Numbered from the stretch's first letter, positions 14,737 through 23,050 are shown. The stretch is 42,382 nucleotides of DNA from an uncultured Pseudomonadota bacterium (GCA_902495305.1 CABUWG010000014.1:1-42382); one strand, 5' to 3'. The notes: generated by a model not told the origin, from the letters alone. Numbers and translations are program-made.

Positions 14737-15322
14737 TTTTATTACTTCCAATAAGGGAAAGATTTTGGCGTTGGAAAGGGCTTTAAGAGCCGAAAATGCC
14801 GGAGAAGTTGAGGTTGTTGCGCAGGATTTGGACTTATTGGAACCACAATTTGATACGGTTAAAGAAGTTTCGCTTTATAAGGCACAAAGGGCTTTTGAAA
14901 TGCTGCAAAAACCGGTCTTGGTCGAAGACGGCGGATTTTGTATTGCCGCATTGAATGATTTTCCGGGGGTTTATACCAAATATGTCATCAAAACAATCGG
15001 TGCGGACGGGATTATTAAACTGCTGGAAGGTGTGGAAGATCGGCGGGCACGTTTTATCAGTTATGCTACTTATATTGATGCGGCCGGAACGGTGCGGCAG
15101 TTTGAGCGGAAAGGCGGCGAGGTTGATATTTGCTGCCGGAAAGTTAATATTGACTCCCCTTATGCCTGGTCGGAGTTGTGGAAGATTATTTATGTTAAAA
15201 AATATGGCAAGGCTTTGTGCGAGATGAGCAAGGCCGAAGTTGACGACTACATGGCCGGAACATCGGTTGAGGGCAGTCTTCAACAGTTTGCAAGATGGTA
15301 TGTCAGAGAGGGCGGCAAATGA
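14723..15322 (+). CDS. Ham1/ITPase-like non-canonical NTP pyrophosphatase
   Basis: Cleans the nucleotide pool by hydrolysing ITP, XTP or dITP to monophosphates. The 199-aa protein starts with the family INFITSNKGK motif, has VEDGGFCIAAL for EDSGL, and FPGVYTKYVIKTIGADGIIKLLEG. That last part resembles the FPG-Y-K form of eukaryotic and archaeal ITPases more than the PG-x-SAR form of bacterial RdgB. The substrate-binding tail is also divergent, so specificity is uncertain. It overlaps the GNAT gene before it and is followed by another GNAT with an ATGA overlap. Confidence 0.8.
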   Translation: MQAINFITSNKGKILALERALRAENAGEVEVVAQDLDLLEPQFDTVKEVSLYKAQRAFEMLQKPVLVEDGGFCIAALNDFPGVYTKYVIKTIGADGIIKLLEGVEDRRARFISYATYIDAAGTVRQFERKGGEVDICCRKVNIDSPYAWSELWKIIYVKKYGKALCEMSKAEVDDYMAGTSVEGSLQQFARWYVREGGK

Positions 15323-15837
15323 ACATCAGGCAGGAAACAACACAAGATTTTGATGAGATTTATCGCTTGGTTCAGACGGCTTTTGAAACCGCCGATGTCA
15401 GTGACGGCAGGGAGCAGGATTTTGTTGTGTCTTTACGGGGCTCGGAGAATTATATTCCGGAACTGGCTTTGATCGCGGAAGAAGGCAAAAAGATAATCGG
15501 TTACATTATGCTGACAAAACAGCCGGTTGTTTTAAAGGAAAAAAGTGTAAACGCGTTGTTGCTGGCGCCTGTTTGCGTAGATATTGCTTTTCGGGGCAGA
15601 AAGCTGGCATCGCAATTGATAAACACGGCTTTGGACAGAGCAGAAAAGTTTGGCTTCGATGCGGTTTTTCTGGTCGGAAATCCGGCGTTATACAATCGTT
15701 TTGGTTTTGAGAAAACGGTTGCGAAAGGCATTAAGAATCTTAACGGCCTTCCGGACAAATATGTTTTGGTTAAGGAATTGAACAAAGGCTGTCTTGACGG
15801 GTGTTCCGGCACAATTGATTTTGATTATGAGTTTTAG
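15319..15837 (+). CDS. GNAT family N-acetyltransferase (YhbS-like), 172 aa
   Basis: MNIRQETTQDFDEIYRLVQTAF, then PELALIAEEGKKIIGYIML, LLLAPVCVDIAFRGRKLASQLIN (acetyl-CoA loop) and DAVFLVGNPALYNRFGFEK, match the YhbS/COG3153 type of predicted acetyltransferases. The substrate is unknown. The ATG at 15319 overlaps the previous stop codon (ATGA) and has GAGAGGG upstream; an earlier in-frame start at 15295 is less likely. It ends the overlapping catA-GNAT-ITPase-GNAT group and converges on the zinc finger gene five bases away. Confidence 0.88.
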   Translation: MNIRQETTQDFDEIYRLVQTAFETADVSDGREQDFVVSLRGSENYIPELALIAEEGKKIIGYIMLTKQPVVLKEKSVNALLLAPVCVDIAFRGRKLASQLINTALDRAEKFGFDAVFLVGNPALYNRFGFEKTVAKGIKNLNGLPDKYVLVKELNKGCLDGCSGTIDFDYEF

Positions 15838-15842
15838 TCCTC

Positions 15843-16109
15843 TTAACGCAGCTGGCTGTCTTTGCTGCCGCGCCGGTTGTAGAGGCTGACGGCTTTTTGT
15901 TCTTTATCGGCTTCTTCCTGACAATGAATGCATAAGCGGACACCCGGCAAGGCCTGCCGGCGTGCCGGAGGAATTTCTTCTCCGCATTCTTCGCAAAATT
16001 CCAAGCTTTCACCACAGGGAACGTTTTTGCGGGCGCGTTGCACTTCGTCGTTAATCGAATCCTGAATTTGTTCCTGTACTGCGTCGTCGCCGGCCCATCC
16101 GTTTGCCAT
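15843..16109 (-). CDS. DksA/TraR C4-type zinc finger protein, 88 aa
   Basis: A small protein with the DksA/TraR zinc finger: CEECGEEIPPARRQALPGVRLCIHCQ, four Cys in a C-x2-C-x17-C-x2-C spacing, at about residues 39-64. The coiled-coil part of full DksA is very short, so it resembles YbiI/TraR-size members. Such proteins can bind the secondary channel of RNA polymerase, but a role here is not shown. AAAGGAG lies upstream of the ATG at 16109. Confidence 0.88.
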   Translation of the reverse strand: MANGWAGDDAVQEQIQDSINDEVQRARKNVPCGESLEFCEECGEEIPPARRQALPGVRLCIHCQEEADKEQKAVSLYNRRGSKDSQLR

Positions 16110-16240
16110 TATATTTCTCCTTTACTTTTACTTAATTATATAATCATTCTGTTTTTTCTGCAAATATATAATGCTTACATAATATGTTATGATTTTGTTT
16201 TGCCAGAATCGGCAGAATGTTTTTATGGACTGGAGAAAAG

Positions 16241-16849
16241 ATGATTTATGGATATATTCGCGTGAGCAGTGACAAGCAGACGACCGAAAATCAGCGTTTT
16301 GAAATTGAGCGTTTTGCAGAAAACAGCGGAATTGTGATTGAAAAATGGATAAATGAGACAATCAGTGCAACTAAAGATTTGGAAAAAAGAAAACTCGGAA
16401 GGCTTCTTAATGTTCTGAAAACAGGGGATATTTTGATCTCTTCAGAGCTCTCGAGGCTGGGAAGGAATCTGTTGCAGGTTATGAGTATTTTACATTTTTG
16501 CATGAAGAAAGACATTCAGGTCTGGACGATTAAGGACAATTATCGTCTGGGAGCTGATATTCAGTCCAAGGTTTTGGCGTTTGCCTTCGGATTGTCTGCC
16601 GAGATTGAGCGGAATCTGATTTCTCAGCGCACTAAGGAGGCTCTGGCTCGATTGAAAGCCGAAGGAAAGCGTCTGGGACGTCCGAAAGGCAGCGGCAATA
16701 AGTTTGCCAAATTGAGTGGCAAAGAAGAAAAAATTGCTGAAATGCTTAGGGAAAATATGTCAAAAAAGAAAATTGCACAATCTTTTCACGTCAGTCGGCG
16801 TACGTTATATAATTTTATTAAAAAACAACAGATAAGCGGGAATAAATAA
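16241..16849 (+). CDS. Serine recombinase, Mpi/DNA-invertase type
   Basis: A 202-aa serine site-specific recombinase. The catalytic domain starts MIYGYIRVSSDKQ (the nucleophile Ser is in RVSS) and has ISSELSRLGRNLLQV with the conserved SRLGR arginines. It also has the long E-helix segment LAFAFGLSAEIERNLISQRTKEAL and GKRLGRPKG. The C-terminal helix-turn-helix (IAEMLRENMSKKKIAQSFHVSRRTLYNFI) follows. Size and the MIYGYIRVSSDKQT opening match the Mpi-type master invertases known from Bacteroides, which flip capsule promoters. ATG at 16241 with TGGAGAAAAG upstream. A CATAA-N4-TTATG palindrome at 16178-16191 lies in the upstream region. The stop codon is directly followed by a perfect inverted repeat, its likely target. 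Confidence 0.92.
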   Translation: MIYGYIRVSSDKQTTENQRFEIERFAENSGIVIEKWINETISATKDLEKRKLGRLLNVLKTGDILISSELSRLGRNLLQVMSILHFCMKKDIQVWTIKDNYRLGADIQSKVLAFAFGLSAEIERNLISQRTKEALARLKAEGKRLGRPKGSGNKFAKLSGKEEKIAEMLRENMSKKKIAQSFHVSRRTLYNFIKKQQISGNK

Positions 16850-16868
16850 CGGACATATAAATTTCTCA
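16850..16868 (+). repeat. Left inverted repeat of the putative invertible promoter
   Basis: CGGACATATAAATTTCTCA begins on the base after the recombinase stop codon and is the exact reverse complement of 17003-17021. Nineteen of nineteen bases match, far more than expected by chance at this spacing. Confidence 0.9.
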
Positions 16869-17002
16869 CAAAAAAATTGGGTAAAAGTTTTGGGCAAAAA
16901 CAGAGTGCATGGAGATAGGCAGTTAAAATTTATCCAATAAAACTGTCACTTTTAATAAATAGTGCTTGAATAATTTTTTTTATTATTTAAGATAACGCCA
17001 TA
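16869..17002. other. Putative invertible DNA segment (134 bp) carrying a promoter
   Basis: Non-coding AT-rich DNA between perfect 19-bp inverted repeats, flanked by a serine invertase on the left and the glycan operon on the right. As written, a promoter-like pair points right, into the operon (ON orientation). On the other strand only weaker pairs are seen, such as GTGACA-17-TTAACT. Inversion would turn the promoter toward the 3' end of the recombinase gene and silence the operon. This reading is inference from arrangement. Confidence 0.75.
16966..16993 (+). promoter_or_regulatory. Predicted promoter inside the invertible segment
   Basis: TTGAAT (16966-16971), 16-base spacer, TAAGAT (16988-16993). 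Transcription would start near 17000, at the border of the right repeat, and read into the glycosyltransferase gene at 17268. Confidence 0.5.
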
Positions 17003-17021
17003 TGAGAAATTTATATGTCCG
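17003..17021 (+). repeat. Right inverted repeat of the putative invertible promoter
   Basis: Exact reverse complement of 16850-16868; followed by TTTTT where the left copy is preceded by an A-rich run, so the symmetry extends slightly beyond the 19 bases. Confidence 0.9.
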
Positions 17022-17267
17022 TTTTTCGGGCATAAAAAACACGTAATTGGAGAGTGCTTGGAGTTTTGCTGATATGGCGATTACGGACGGTATACAGAGG
17101 TGGTTGTCCGTTGTTGTCAGGTGCAGATGATTATCGGGGTGTTCCGGCTATGTTCAGGAAATGTATATTTCTAAAATCCGGAAGGTACCTTTTTATATCA
17201 ATTTTATTTGCTGGTATTTGTCACCACCCCGATAACTCTTATATTCTCCACCGGGCAGGAGTTTTTT
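17022..17267 (+). promoter_or_regulatory. Long leader of the glycan operon with long-range hairpin
   Basis: About 250 bases between the switch and the first operon gene, without a convincing gene. TTATCGGGGTG (17131-17141) and CACCCCGATAA (17225-17235) form a perfect 11-bp pair separated by 83 bases. A long structured leader in front of a long polysaccharide operon suggests attenuation or antitermination control. I see no ops/JUMPstart element. A frame from 17054 to 17275 has no ribosome site. Confidence 0.45.
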
Positions 17268-18131
17268 ATGGTTAAAATTTCGGTATTGATGCCGGTTTAT
17301 AATACAGATGAAAAATTTTTACGGCAGGCAATAGAAAGTATTTTAAGCCAAACGTATCAGGATTTTGAACTTCTGATTGTTAATGACTGCTCCACCGATG
17401 TCCGGGTAGAAGAGGTGGTTTTATCTTATAAAGACAAACGAATTAAATATTCAGTCAATTCTCAAAATCTGGGCATTTCCGGAACGCGCAATAAGTTGAT
17501 GAGTTTGGCTAAAGGCGAGTATTTGGCCGTGATGGACCATGATGATGTTTCTTTGCCGGAACGTTTGGAGAAAGAAGCGGCGTTTCTTGATGCCCATCCT
17601 GAAATCGGTGTGGTCGGCTGTGCTGTTCGTTACCTCGGAACGTCAAAAATCAGAAAATTGCCGGAAAGCGATTGTTCAATTCGGGAAGCTCTTGTCTTTT
17701 TCAGTCCTTTTTGTCATCCGGCGACGATGATCCGCAAGTCTGTTTTGCAGAATAACGGAATTGTTTATGAAGCCGAATTTAGTCCGGGAGAAGATTATGC
17801 TTTGTGGTGCCGTCTGATGGCCGTGACGAAATTTGCCAATCTGCCGGATGTGCTCTTTGAATATCGGGATTATTCCGGCAATACAACGCATTCCCAAAAA
17901 GAAAAAATGCAGTCTGCTACCCGCCGCGTTCAACAAAACATTCGTCAGGCTTATCCGGCCCTTTGGGCAACGGCAAAGGAGAATGCCAATTGGGTAAAGC
18001 GGTTTAAGCTGTTTGGTTTTTTGCCGTTTTTGACAATCAGAAAAAGGCAGAATTTCCGAAAGGCAAAGTTGTTTGGCTTTTTGCCGTTATGGTCTGAAAA
18101 AATAAAATATTCAGCAGGAGGAGAAAAGTAG
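17268..18131 (+). CDS. Family 2 glycosyltransferase, first gene of the switchable glycan operon
   Basis: A 287-aa GT-A fold transferase. It has the GT2 opening KISVLMPVYNTDEKFLRQAIESILSQTYQDFELLIVND, then LGISGTRNKLMSLAKGEYLAVMDHDDVS with the DxD metal motif (DHD), and the acceptor-side EYALWCR-like ED motif (GEDYALWCRL). The C-terminus is basic and amphipathic (RFKLFGFLPFLTIRKRQNF), suggesting peripheral membrane attachment. It probably transfers a sugar to a lipid-linked oligosaccharide in the cytoplasm. The ATG at 17268 has AGGAG six bases upstream; an earlier in-frame start at 17208 would add a stretch the family lacks. It is two bases ahead of rmlA. Confidence 0.92.
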   Translation: MVKISVLMPVYNTDEKFLRQAIESILSQTYQDFELLIVNDCSTDVRVEEVVLSYKDKRIKYSVNSQNLGISGTRNKLMSLAKGEYLAVMDHDDVSLPERLEKEAAFLDAHPEIGVVGCAVRYLGTSKIRKLPESDCSIREALVFFSPFCHPATMIRKSVLQNNGIVYEAEFSPGEDYALWCRLMAVTKFANLPDVLFEYRDYSGNTTHSQKEKMQSATRRVQQNIRQAYPALWATAKENANWVKRFKLFGFLPFLTIRKRQNFRKAKLFGFLPLWSEKIKYSAGGEK

Positions 18132-18132
18132 C

Positions 18133-19017
18133 ATGAAGGGTATTATTCTTGCCGGCGGCAGCGGAAGCCGGTTGTATCCTCTGACGCAGACGATTTCAAA
18201 GCAGTTGTTGCCGGTGTATGACAAGCCGATGATTTATTATCCTTTGTCAACCTTATTATTGTTCGGTATCAGGGAAATTCTGATTATTTCCACACCCAAA
18301 GATACGCCGAATATTCAGGCTTTGTTTAAAGACGGTTCTCATTTGGGGTTGCAAATCCATTATGCCATTCAGAATGAGCCGAAGGGAATTGCACAGGCTT
18401 TTACCATTGGGGCTGATTTTATCGGAGATGATGATGTCTGCCTTATTTTAGGCGACAATATTTTTTATCTGGGCGGACAGATTGACACTTTTCGTGCGGA
18501 AGTCTTGCGCAATCCGGGAGCGACGGTCTTCGGGTATCATGTTTCTGATCCCGAGCGTTTTGGCGTGGTGGAGTTTGATAAGGACTTCAAAGCCGTTTCG
18601 ATTGAAGAAAAACCGACGAAACCGAAATCAAATTATGCCGTGGTCGGACTGTATTTTTATAAATCCGATGTCGTTGAAAAGGCCAGAAATCTGAAACCTT
18701 CGGCGCGCGGTGAATTGGAAATTACCGATTTGAATAAGCTCTATCTGGAAGAAGGGCGGATGAATGTGGTGCCGATGCGGCGCGGCAATGCCTGGCTTGA
18801 TGCCGGAACGCCCGACAGCCTGATGGAGTCTTCCCAGTTTGTGCAGATTATTGAGCAAAGGCAGGGGCTTAAAATTGCTTGTATTGAAGAAATTGCTTAT
18901 CGGCGCGGTTTTATTAACGATGAACAAATGGCCGAGTTGATTGGCGCGCTTAAGGACGGGTGTGCTTATAAGAAATATTTGCAGAAAATTTATGAGGAAT
19001 ATCATGGAATTTATTAA
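18133..19017 (+). CDS. rmlA: Glucose-1-phosphate thymidylyltransferase RmlA
   Basis: Makes dTDP-glucose from dTTP and glucose-1-phosphate, the first step to dTDP-6-deoxysugars. The 294-aa protein has the nucleotide-binding GGSGSRLYPLT signature, SKQLLPVYDKPMIYYPLS, LILGDNIFY and VVEFDKDFKAVSIEEKPTKPKSNYAVVGLYFY. Length is normal. A strong AGGAGGAG site is upstream. The next gene overlaps by 14 bases. Confidence 0.97.
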   Translation: MKGIILAGGSGSRLYPLTQTISKQLLPVYDKPMIYYPLSTLLLFGIREILIISTPKDTPNIQALFKDGSHLGLQIHYAIQNEPKGIAQAFTIGADFIGDDDVCLILGDNIFYLGGQIDTFRAEVLRNPGATVFGYHVSDPERFGVVEFDKDFKAVSIEEKPTKPKSNYAVVGLYFYKSDVVEKARNLKPSARGELEITDLNKLYLEEGRMNVVPMRRGNAWLDAGTPDSLMESSQFVQIIEQRQGLKIACIEEIAYRRGFINDEQMAELIGALKDGCAYKKYLQKIYEEYHGIY

Positions 19018-19552
19018 GACGGAAATTGACGGCGTTTATATTTTGGAACCGCGGGTTTTTGAAGATGCCAGAGGATATTTCTTTGAGATTTACAATCAAA
19101 ATGAATTTGCCGCTCACGGGCTGGATTATCGGTTTGTGCAGGATAATCAGTCCAAGTCTTCTTACGGTACAATCCGCGGGCTGCATTTTCAGAAAGGTGA
19201 GTTTTCCCAAGCCAAACTGGTACGCGTGATTGCGGGAACAGTGTTGGATGTCGGCGTTGATTTGCGTCCGGAATCAAAAACTTTCGGAAAATATATTGCG
19301 GTTGAATTGTCCGGCGAGAACAAACGGCAGCTTTTGTTGCCGCGCGGTTTTGCCCATGGTTTTTCCGTATTGAGCGAAACGGCCGTGTTTTCTTATAAAT
19401 GTGACAATTTTTATCATCCGGCGAGTGAGGGCGGTATTCGTTTTGATGATCCCGATTTGAATATTGATTGGAAAGTTGATCTTAAAAATGCAGTTCTGTC
19501 GGATAAGGATTTGAAATTGCCGTTTTTTAAGGAGTATGAATCTTGTTTTTAG
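19004..19552 (+). CDS. rmlC: dTDP-4-dehydrorhamnose 3,5-epimerase RmlC
   Basis: Cupin-fold epimerase of the dTDP-rhamnose pathway. The 182-aa protein has DARGYFFEIYN, FVQDNQSKSSYGTIRGLHFQ with the catalytic His in GLHFQ, VGVDLRPESKTFGKY and LLPRGFAHGFSVLSE. ATG at 19004 with GAGGAATATC upstream, overlapping the end of rmlA; longer frames are rejected. rmlD overlaps its end by ten bases. Confidence 0.97.
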   Translation: MEFIKTEIDGVYILEPRVFEDARGYFFEIYNQNEFAAHGLDYRFVQDNQSKSSYGTIRGLHFQKGEFSQAKLVRVIAGTVLDVGVDLRPESKTFGKYIAVELSGENKRQLLLPRGFAHGFSVLSETAVFSYKCDNFYHPASEGGIRFDDPDLNIDWKVDLKNAVLSDKDLKLPFFKEYESCF

Positions 19553-20367
19553 TGACGGGGGCAAACGGACAGCTGGGGCAGGAGTTGCGGCTTATTCTCG
19601 GGGATAAGGCCGTGTATGCGGATTTTGCCGATTTGGACATTACGGATGCGGCGGCCGTTAAAGCGTTTTGCAAAGACAAGGCGTTTGAGGCGATTATCAA
19701 TTGTGCGGCTTACACGGCTGTTGACAAGGCTGAGAGCGAGCCGGAAAAAGCTCGCGCCGTGAATGCGGACGGGCCGAAAAATCTGGCGGAGACCGGTATT
19801 CCGATGGTTCATATCTCAACGGATTATGTTTTTAACGGTCAGAGCTGTCGTCCTTACAAAGAAGATGACTTGCCGTCGCCGCGTTCGGTATATGGTCGGA
19901 CTAAACTGGCCGGCGAGCAGGCGGTTTTGGAGTGTTCTTCGGCAGCGTTTGTTTTTCGGACTTCCTGGTTGTATTCGCCGTTCGGCAATAACTTTGTGAA
20001 GACGATGCTGCGGCTGGGTACCGAAAAGGAAATGCTCAAAGTGGTGTTTGACCAAGTCGGAACACCGACTTATGCGGCTCATTTGGCGCAGGCGATTGTT
20101 AACGCTTTGCCGCATTTGAAAGAAGGACGAAAAGAAGTTTATCACTTTAGCAACGAAGGTGTTTGTTCCTGGTATGATTTTGCCGTGGAAATTATGGCAC
20201 GGGGCGGCCGGAATTGCAAGGTTTTGCCGATTGAAAGCAAGGATTATCCGACAGCGGCGGAACGTCCGGCTTTTTCGGTATTGAACAAGGAAAAGTTTAA
20301 AACAAGTTTTGGGGCGGAGATACCTCATTGGACGAAGGGACTTGAAGAATGTCTGAAGCGATTTTAG
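19543..20367 (+). CDS. rmlD: dTDP-4-dehydrorhamnose reductase RmlD
   Basis: Short-chain reductase that finishes dTDP-L-rhamnose. The 274-aa protein has the Rossmann TGANGQLGQE, INCAAYTAVDKAE, MVHISTDYVFNG and catalytic YGRTKLAGE (Tyr-x3-Lys). The start is a TTG at 19543, with AAGGAG eight bases upstream inside rmlC; an ATG at 19536 is out of frame. Complete rmlACDB shows the cell can make dTDP-rhamnose. Confidence 0.95.
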   Translation: MFLVTGANGQLGQELRLILGDKAVYADFADLDITDAAAVKAFCKDKAFEAIINCAAYTAVDKAESEPEKARAVNADGPKNLAETGIPMVHISTDYVFNGQSCRPYKEDDLPSPRSVYGRTKLAGEQAVLECSSAAFVFRTSWLYSPFGNNFVKTMLRLGTEKEMLKVVFDQVGTPTYAAHLAQAIVNALPHLKEGRKEVYHFSNEGVCSWYDFAVEIMARGGRNCKVLPIESKDYPTAAERPAFSVLNKEKFKTSFGAEIPHWTKGLEECLKRF

Positions 20368-21359
20368 TGACCGGCGGCGCCGGATTTATCGGTTCTAATT
20401 TTGTGCCGTATTTTGTAAATAAATATCCGCAATATCAGGTGATTAATCTGGACAAGCTGACTTATGCCGGCAATTTGGAAAATCTGTCAGAGTGTGAGGG
20501 AAAAGCCAATTATCATTTTGTACAAGGAGATATTTGCGATGCGGCATTTGTGGAAAAGCTGTTTGCAGATTATGATATTCGCGGCGTGATTCACTTTGCG
20601 GCGGAAAGCCATGTTGACAATTCGATTTCCGGTCCGCGTCCGTTTATCGAGACCAATATTGTCGGAACGTTTAATCTGTTGGAAACGGCGCGGAAGCATT
20701 GGATGACTGCACCGATGAAGTGTAAGGCCGGTTATGAAAAATGCCGTTTTCATCATATTTCAACCGATGAGGTTTACGGCTCTCTCGGGGAAGACGGTTT
20801 TTTCACAGAAACAACGCCGTATGCGCCGAATTCTCCTTATTCTGCGTCCAAAGCCGGTTCTGATTTTCTGGTACGGGCCTATTTTCATACTTTCGGCATG
20901 AACGTGACAACGTCTAATTGTTCCAACAATTACGGGCCGAAGCAGCATCCGGAAAAATTGATTCCCAAGATTATCAGCAATTGTCTGAATGAAAAACCGA
21001 TACCTGTTTACGGCGACGGTAAAAATATTCGCGACTGGCTGTATGTGCTTGATCACTGTAAGGCGATTGATTTGATTTATCATCAGGGCAGGGCCGGCGA
21101 AACCTATAACGTAGGCGGGCATAACGAAAAGACCAATCTTGAAATCGTTTCGGCGATTTGCCGCATTCTTGACGAGAGAAAACCACGTGTCGGTGGAAAG
21201 AAATATGCCGAACTGGTGACTTTTGTGGCTGATCGGGCCGGTCATGACAGGCGTTATGCGATTGATGCCGACAAACTGGCGGCCGAACTGGGGTGGAAAG
21301 CTGATGAGAATTTTGCTTCCGGCATTGTGAAGACTGTGGCGTGGTATTTGGAGAAGTAA
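20349..21359 (+). CDS. rmlB: dTDP-glucose 4,6-dehydratase RmlB
   Basis: Makes dTDP-4-keto-6-deoxyglucose, the branch point for rhamnose and for the FdtA route. The 336-aa protein has TGGAGFIGSNF, VIHFAAESHVDNSI, the catalytic STDEVYGSLGE and YSASKAGSD (Tyr-x3-Lys), and SNNYGPKQHPEKLIP. It overlaps rmlD by 19 bases. The order A-C-D-B differs from the classical B-D-A-C order. Confidence 0.97.
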   Translation: MSEAILVTGGAGFIGSNFVPYFVNKYPQYQVINLDKLTYAGNLENLSECEGKANYHFVQGDICDAAFVEKLFADYDIRGVIHFAAESHVDNSISGPRPFIETNIVGTFNLLETARKHWMTAPMKCKAGYEKCRFHHISTDEVYGSLGEDGFFTETTPYAPNSPYSASKAGSDFLVRAYFHTFGMNVTTSNCSNNYGPKQHPEKLIPKIISNCLNEKPIPVYGDGKNIRDWLYVLDHCKAIDLIYHQGRAGETYNVGGHNEKTNLEIVSAICRILDERKPRVGGKKYAELVTFVADRAGHDRRYAIDADKLAAELGWKADENFASGIVKTVAWYLEK

Positions 21360-21362
21360 CGA

Positions 21363-21764
21363 ATGACTTTTGAACTGGTAGATTTTCCGGTACACGGTAA
21401 TCATGACGGAAATCTGGTTGCTCTGGAGAAAGGGCATGGGCTGCCTTTTGACGTTAAACGGGTTTATTATATCTGGGGAACGCGTAAGGATATTGTTCGC
21501 GGAAAGCATGCGCACAGAAAACTGGAGCAGATGATTGTCTGTGTTTCGGGCAGTTGTGATTTTATTTTGGACGATGGCGAAAATCGTGAAGTTATCCGTT
21601 TGGATACCCCGTCTAAGGGGCTGTATGTCAAGCATAATATCTGGCGGGAGTTTACAAATTTTTCGGATGACTGCGTGATTATGGTTCTTGCTTCCGAGTA
21701 TTATGACGAAGCTGATTACATTCGGGATTATGAGGTGTTTAAGAGAGAGGTTGGGAGATGGTAA
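21363..21764 (+). CDS. fdtA: dTDP-4-keto-6-deoxyglucose 3,4-ketoisomerase (FdtA/WxcM-like)
   Basis: A 133-aa cupin protein of the FdtA/QdtA type. It has DVKRVYYIWGTRKDIVRGKHAHRKLEQMIVCVSGSCDFIL; the His pair in GKHAHRKLEQ is the catalytic signature, and YVKHNIWREFTNFSDDCVIMVLASEYYDEADYIRDYEVF closes the domain. It turns dTDP-4-keto-6-deoxyglucose into the 3-keto isomer. Together with the aminotransferase at 26104 it would give a dTDP-3-amino-3,6-dideoxyhexose. FdtA (galacto) and QdtA (gluco) products cannot be told apart here. It begins four bases after rmlB. Confidence 0.9.
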   Translation: MTFELVDFPVHGNHDGNLVALEKGHGLPFDVKRVYYIWGTRKDIVRGKHAHRKLEQMIVCVSGSCDFILDDGENREVIRLDTPSKGLYVKHNIWREFTNFSDDCVIMVLASEYYDEADYIRDYEVFKREVGRW

Positions 21765-23050
21765 AAGTAAAGTGGAGAGTATTGATATTTCCTGGTGGTA
21801 TGGAAAATGGGATAGAGATATATAATAGTCTTAAATTTTGTAAGGAAGTGTCTTTATTTTCAGCATCCAGTTCGGTACCAAATCAGGCTTTTTATTTGTA
21901 TAAGCATAATAATATTGTTAGAGATGTTCGTGAAGAAGGATGGGTTGATGATTTAAATGACATTATCAAAAAAAATAATATTGATGTTGTTTATCCAGCT
22001 AATTCTTTTGTGATAGATGCTTTATACGCTCAAAGGTTTAATATTTGTGCTCCTGTTCTTCTTCCAAATGATGATGTTCTTAGAATAACTCGTTCTAAAA
22101 AAAGTACATTAGAACGACTTAAAGGTGTTTTACCTTTACCAATAGTTTATGAAAAACCAACCGATATAAAGCAATTTCCTGTATTTATTAAACCAGATAA
22201 TGGTTACGGTGCACAGGGTGCTAAACGAGTCGATACACCGGCGGAATTGTCAGGCATAGATTTTGATAAGTTTATTGTTCAGGAGCTTCTTCCCGGTAAG
22301 GAATATACCGTTGACTGCCTGTCAGACAACGAGGGGAAACTATTATTTTCCGCAGGGCGGGAACGTTCGCGTATCCGTATGGCAACCTCCATGCATGCCG
22401 AAGCGGTCAGCCCTGAACTTGACAGTTTTTTTGCCGAATGTGCAAATAAAATACTTCAAAAGATTAAAATATCCGGCGCGTGGTTTTTCCAAATGAAAGA
22501 AGATTGCGAAGGATACCTAAAACTTCTGGAAATAGATGTGAGAATTGCCGGAACAATGTGTTATAATCGGTGCCGCGGAATAAATTTTCCGCTGCTTTCG
22601 CTTTATCTCTTCTTTAATCTTCCGGTTGCCGTCAGTTACAACCGCGTTCCTCTGAAGCTCGATCGCTCGCTGCGCAACCGTTATATCTTTGATTATGAAT
22701 ATGATAAAGTTTATGTCGACCTTGATGACACGATTATTTATCGTAACGAGATAAATACCGACCTTATCAAATTCTTGTATCAGTGCCTGAACCGCAAAAA
22801 ACAGATAATACTGCTATCCAAACACCTCGGAAACGACAAAGAGGAATATCTCAGACAATGGCGGATATCCGGGATTTTTGACAAGATTATCTGGCTGAAC
22901 GAAGAAGACCAAAAATCAGACTACATTGACTGTTCCAAATCAATTTATATAGATGACAGTTTTTCACAGCGAAAAGAAGTTGCCGACAGGCTCGGAATTC
23001 CAACTTTTGACGCATCCATGATTGAATGTTTATTAGATGAGAGGATATAA
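21758..23050 (+). CDS. ATP-grasp protein fused to a HAD-like C-terminal domain
   Basis: A 430-aa two-domain protein. Residues 1 to about 300 are a carbamoyl-phosphate-synthase-like ATP-grasp ligase: a pre-grasp Rossmann part, FPVFIKPDNGYGAQGAKRV (ATP-binding Lys), FIVQELLPGKEYTVDCL and LKLLEIDVRIAGT. Residues about 315-430 look like a HAD domain: VYVDLDDTII (DxDxT nucleophile motif), ILLSKH, and IYIDDSFSQRKEVADRLG (motif IV). ATP-grasp enzymes join a carboxylate to an amine or thiol, so it could decorate a sugar with an amino-acid-like group; that is inference. The first 480 bases are AT-rich with G/T bias and the rest turns A/C-rich near 22,240, so the gene looks chimeric. Confidence 0.85.
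   Translation: MVKVKWRVLIFPGGMENGIEIYNSLKFCKEVSLFSASSSVPNQAFYLYKHNNIVRDVREEGWVDDLNDIIKKNNIDVVYPANSFVIDALYAQRFNICAPVLLPNDDVLRITRSKKSTLERLKGVLPLPIVYEKPTDIKQFPVFIKPDNGYGAQGAKRVDTPAELSGIDFDKFIVQELLPGKEYTVDCLSDNEGKLLFSAGRERSRIRMATSMHAEAVSPELDSFFAECANKILQKIKISGAWFFQMKEDCEGYLKLLEIDVRIAGTMCYNRCRGINFPLLSLYLFFNLPVAVSYNRVPLKLDRSLRNRYIFDYEYDKVYVDLDDTIIYRNEINTDLIKFLYQCLNRKKQIILLSKHLGNDKEEYLRQWRISGIFDKIIWLNEEDQKSDYIDCSKSIYIDDSFSQRKEVADRLGIPTFDASMIECLLDERI

Noticed and set aside
16241..16849. Transposon resolvase of an insertion sequence
   Set aside because: No transposase or terminal inverted repeats flank it, and the perfect inverted repeat pair on one side fits a DNA invertase better.
17054..17275. Possible leader peptide gene before the glycan operon
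   Set aside because: The only start is a GTG with no usable ribosome site spacing, and the predicted peptide has no recognisable features; the stretch is better explained as a structured leader.
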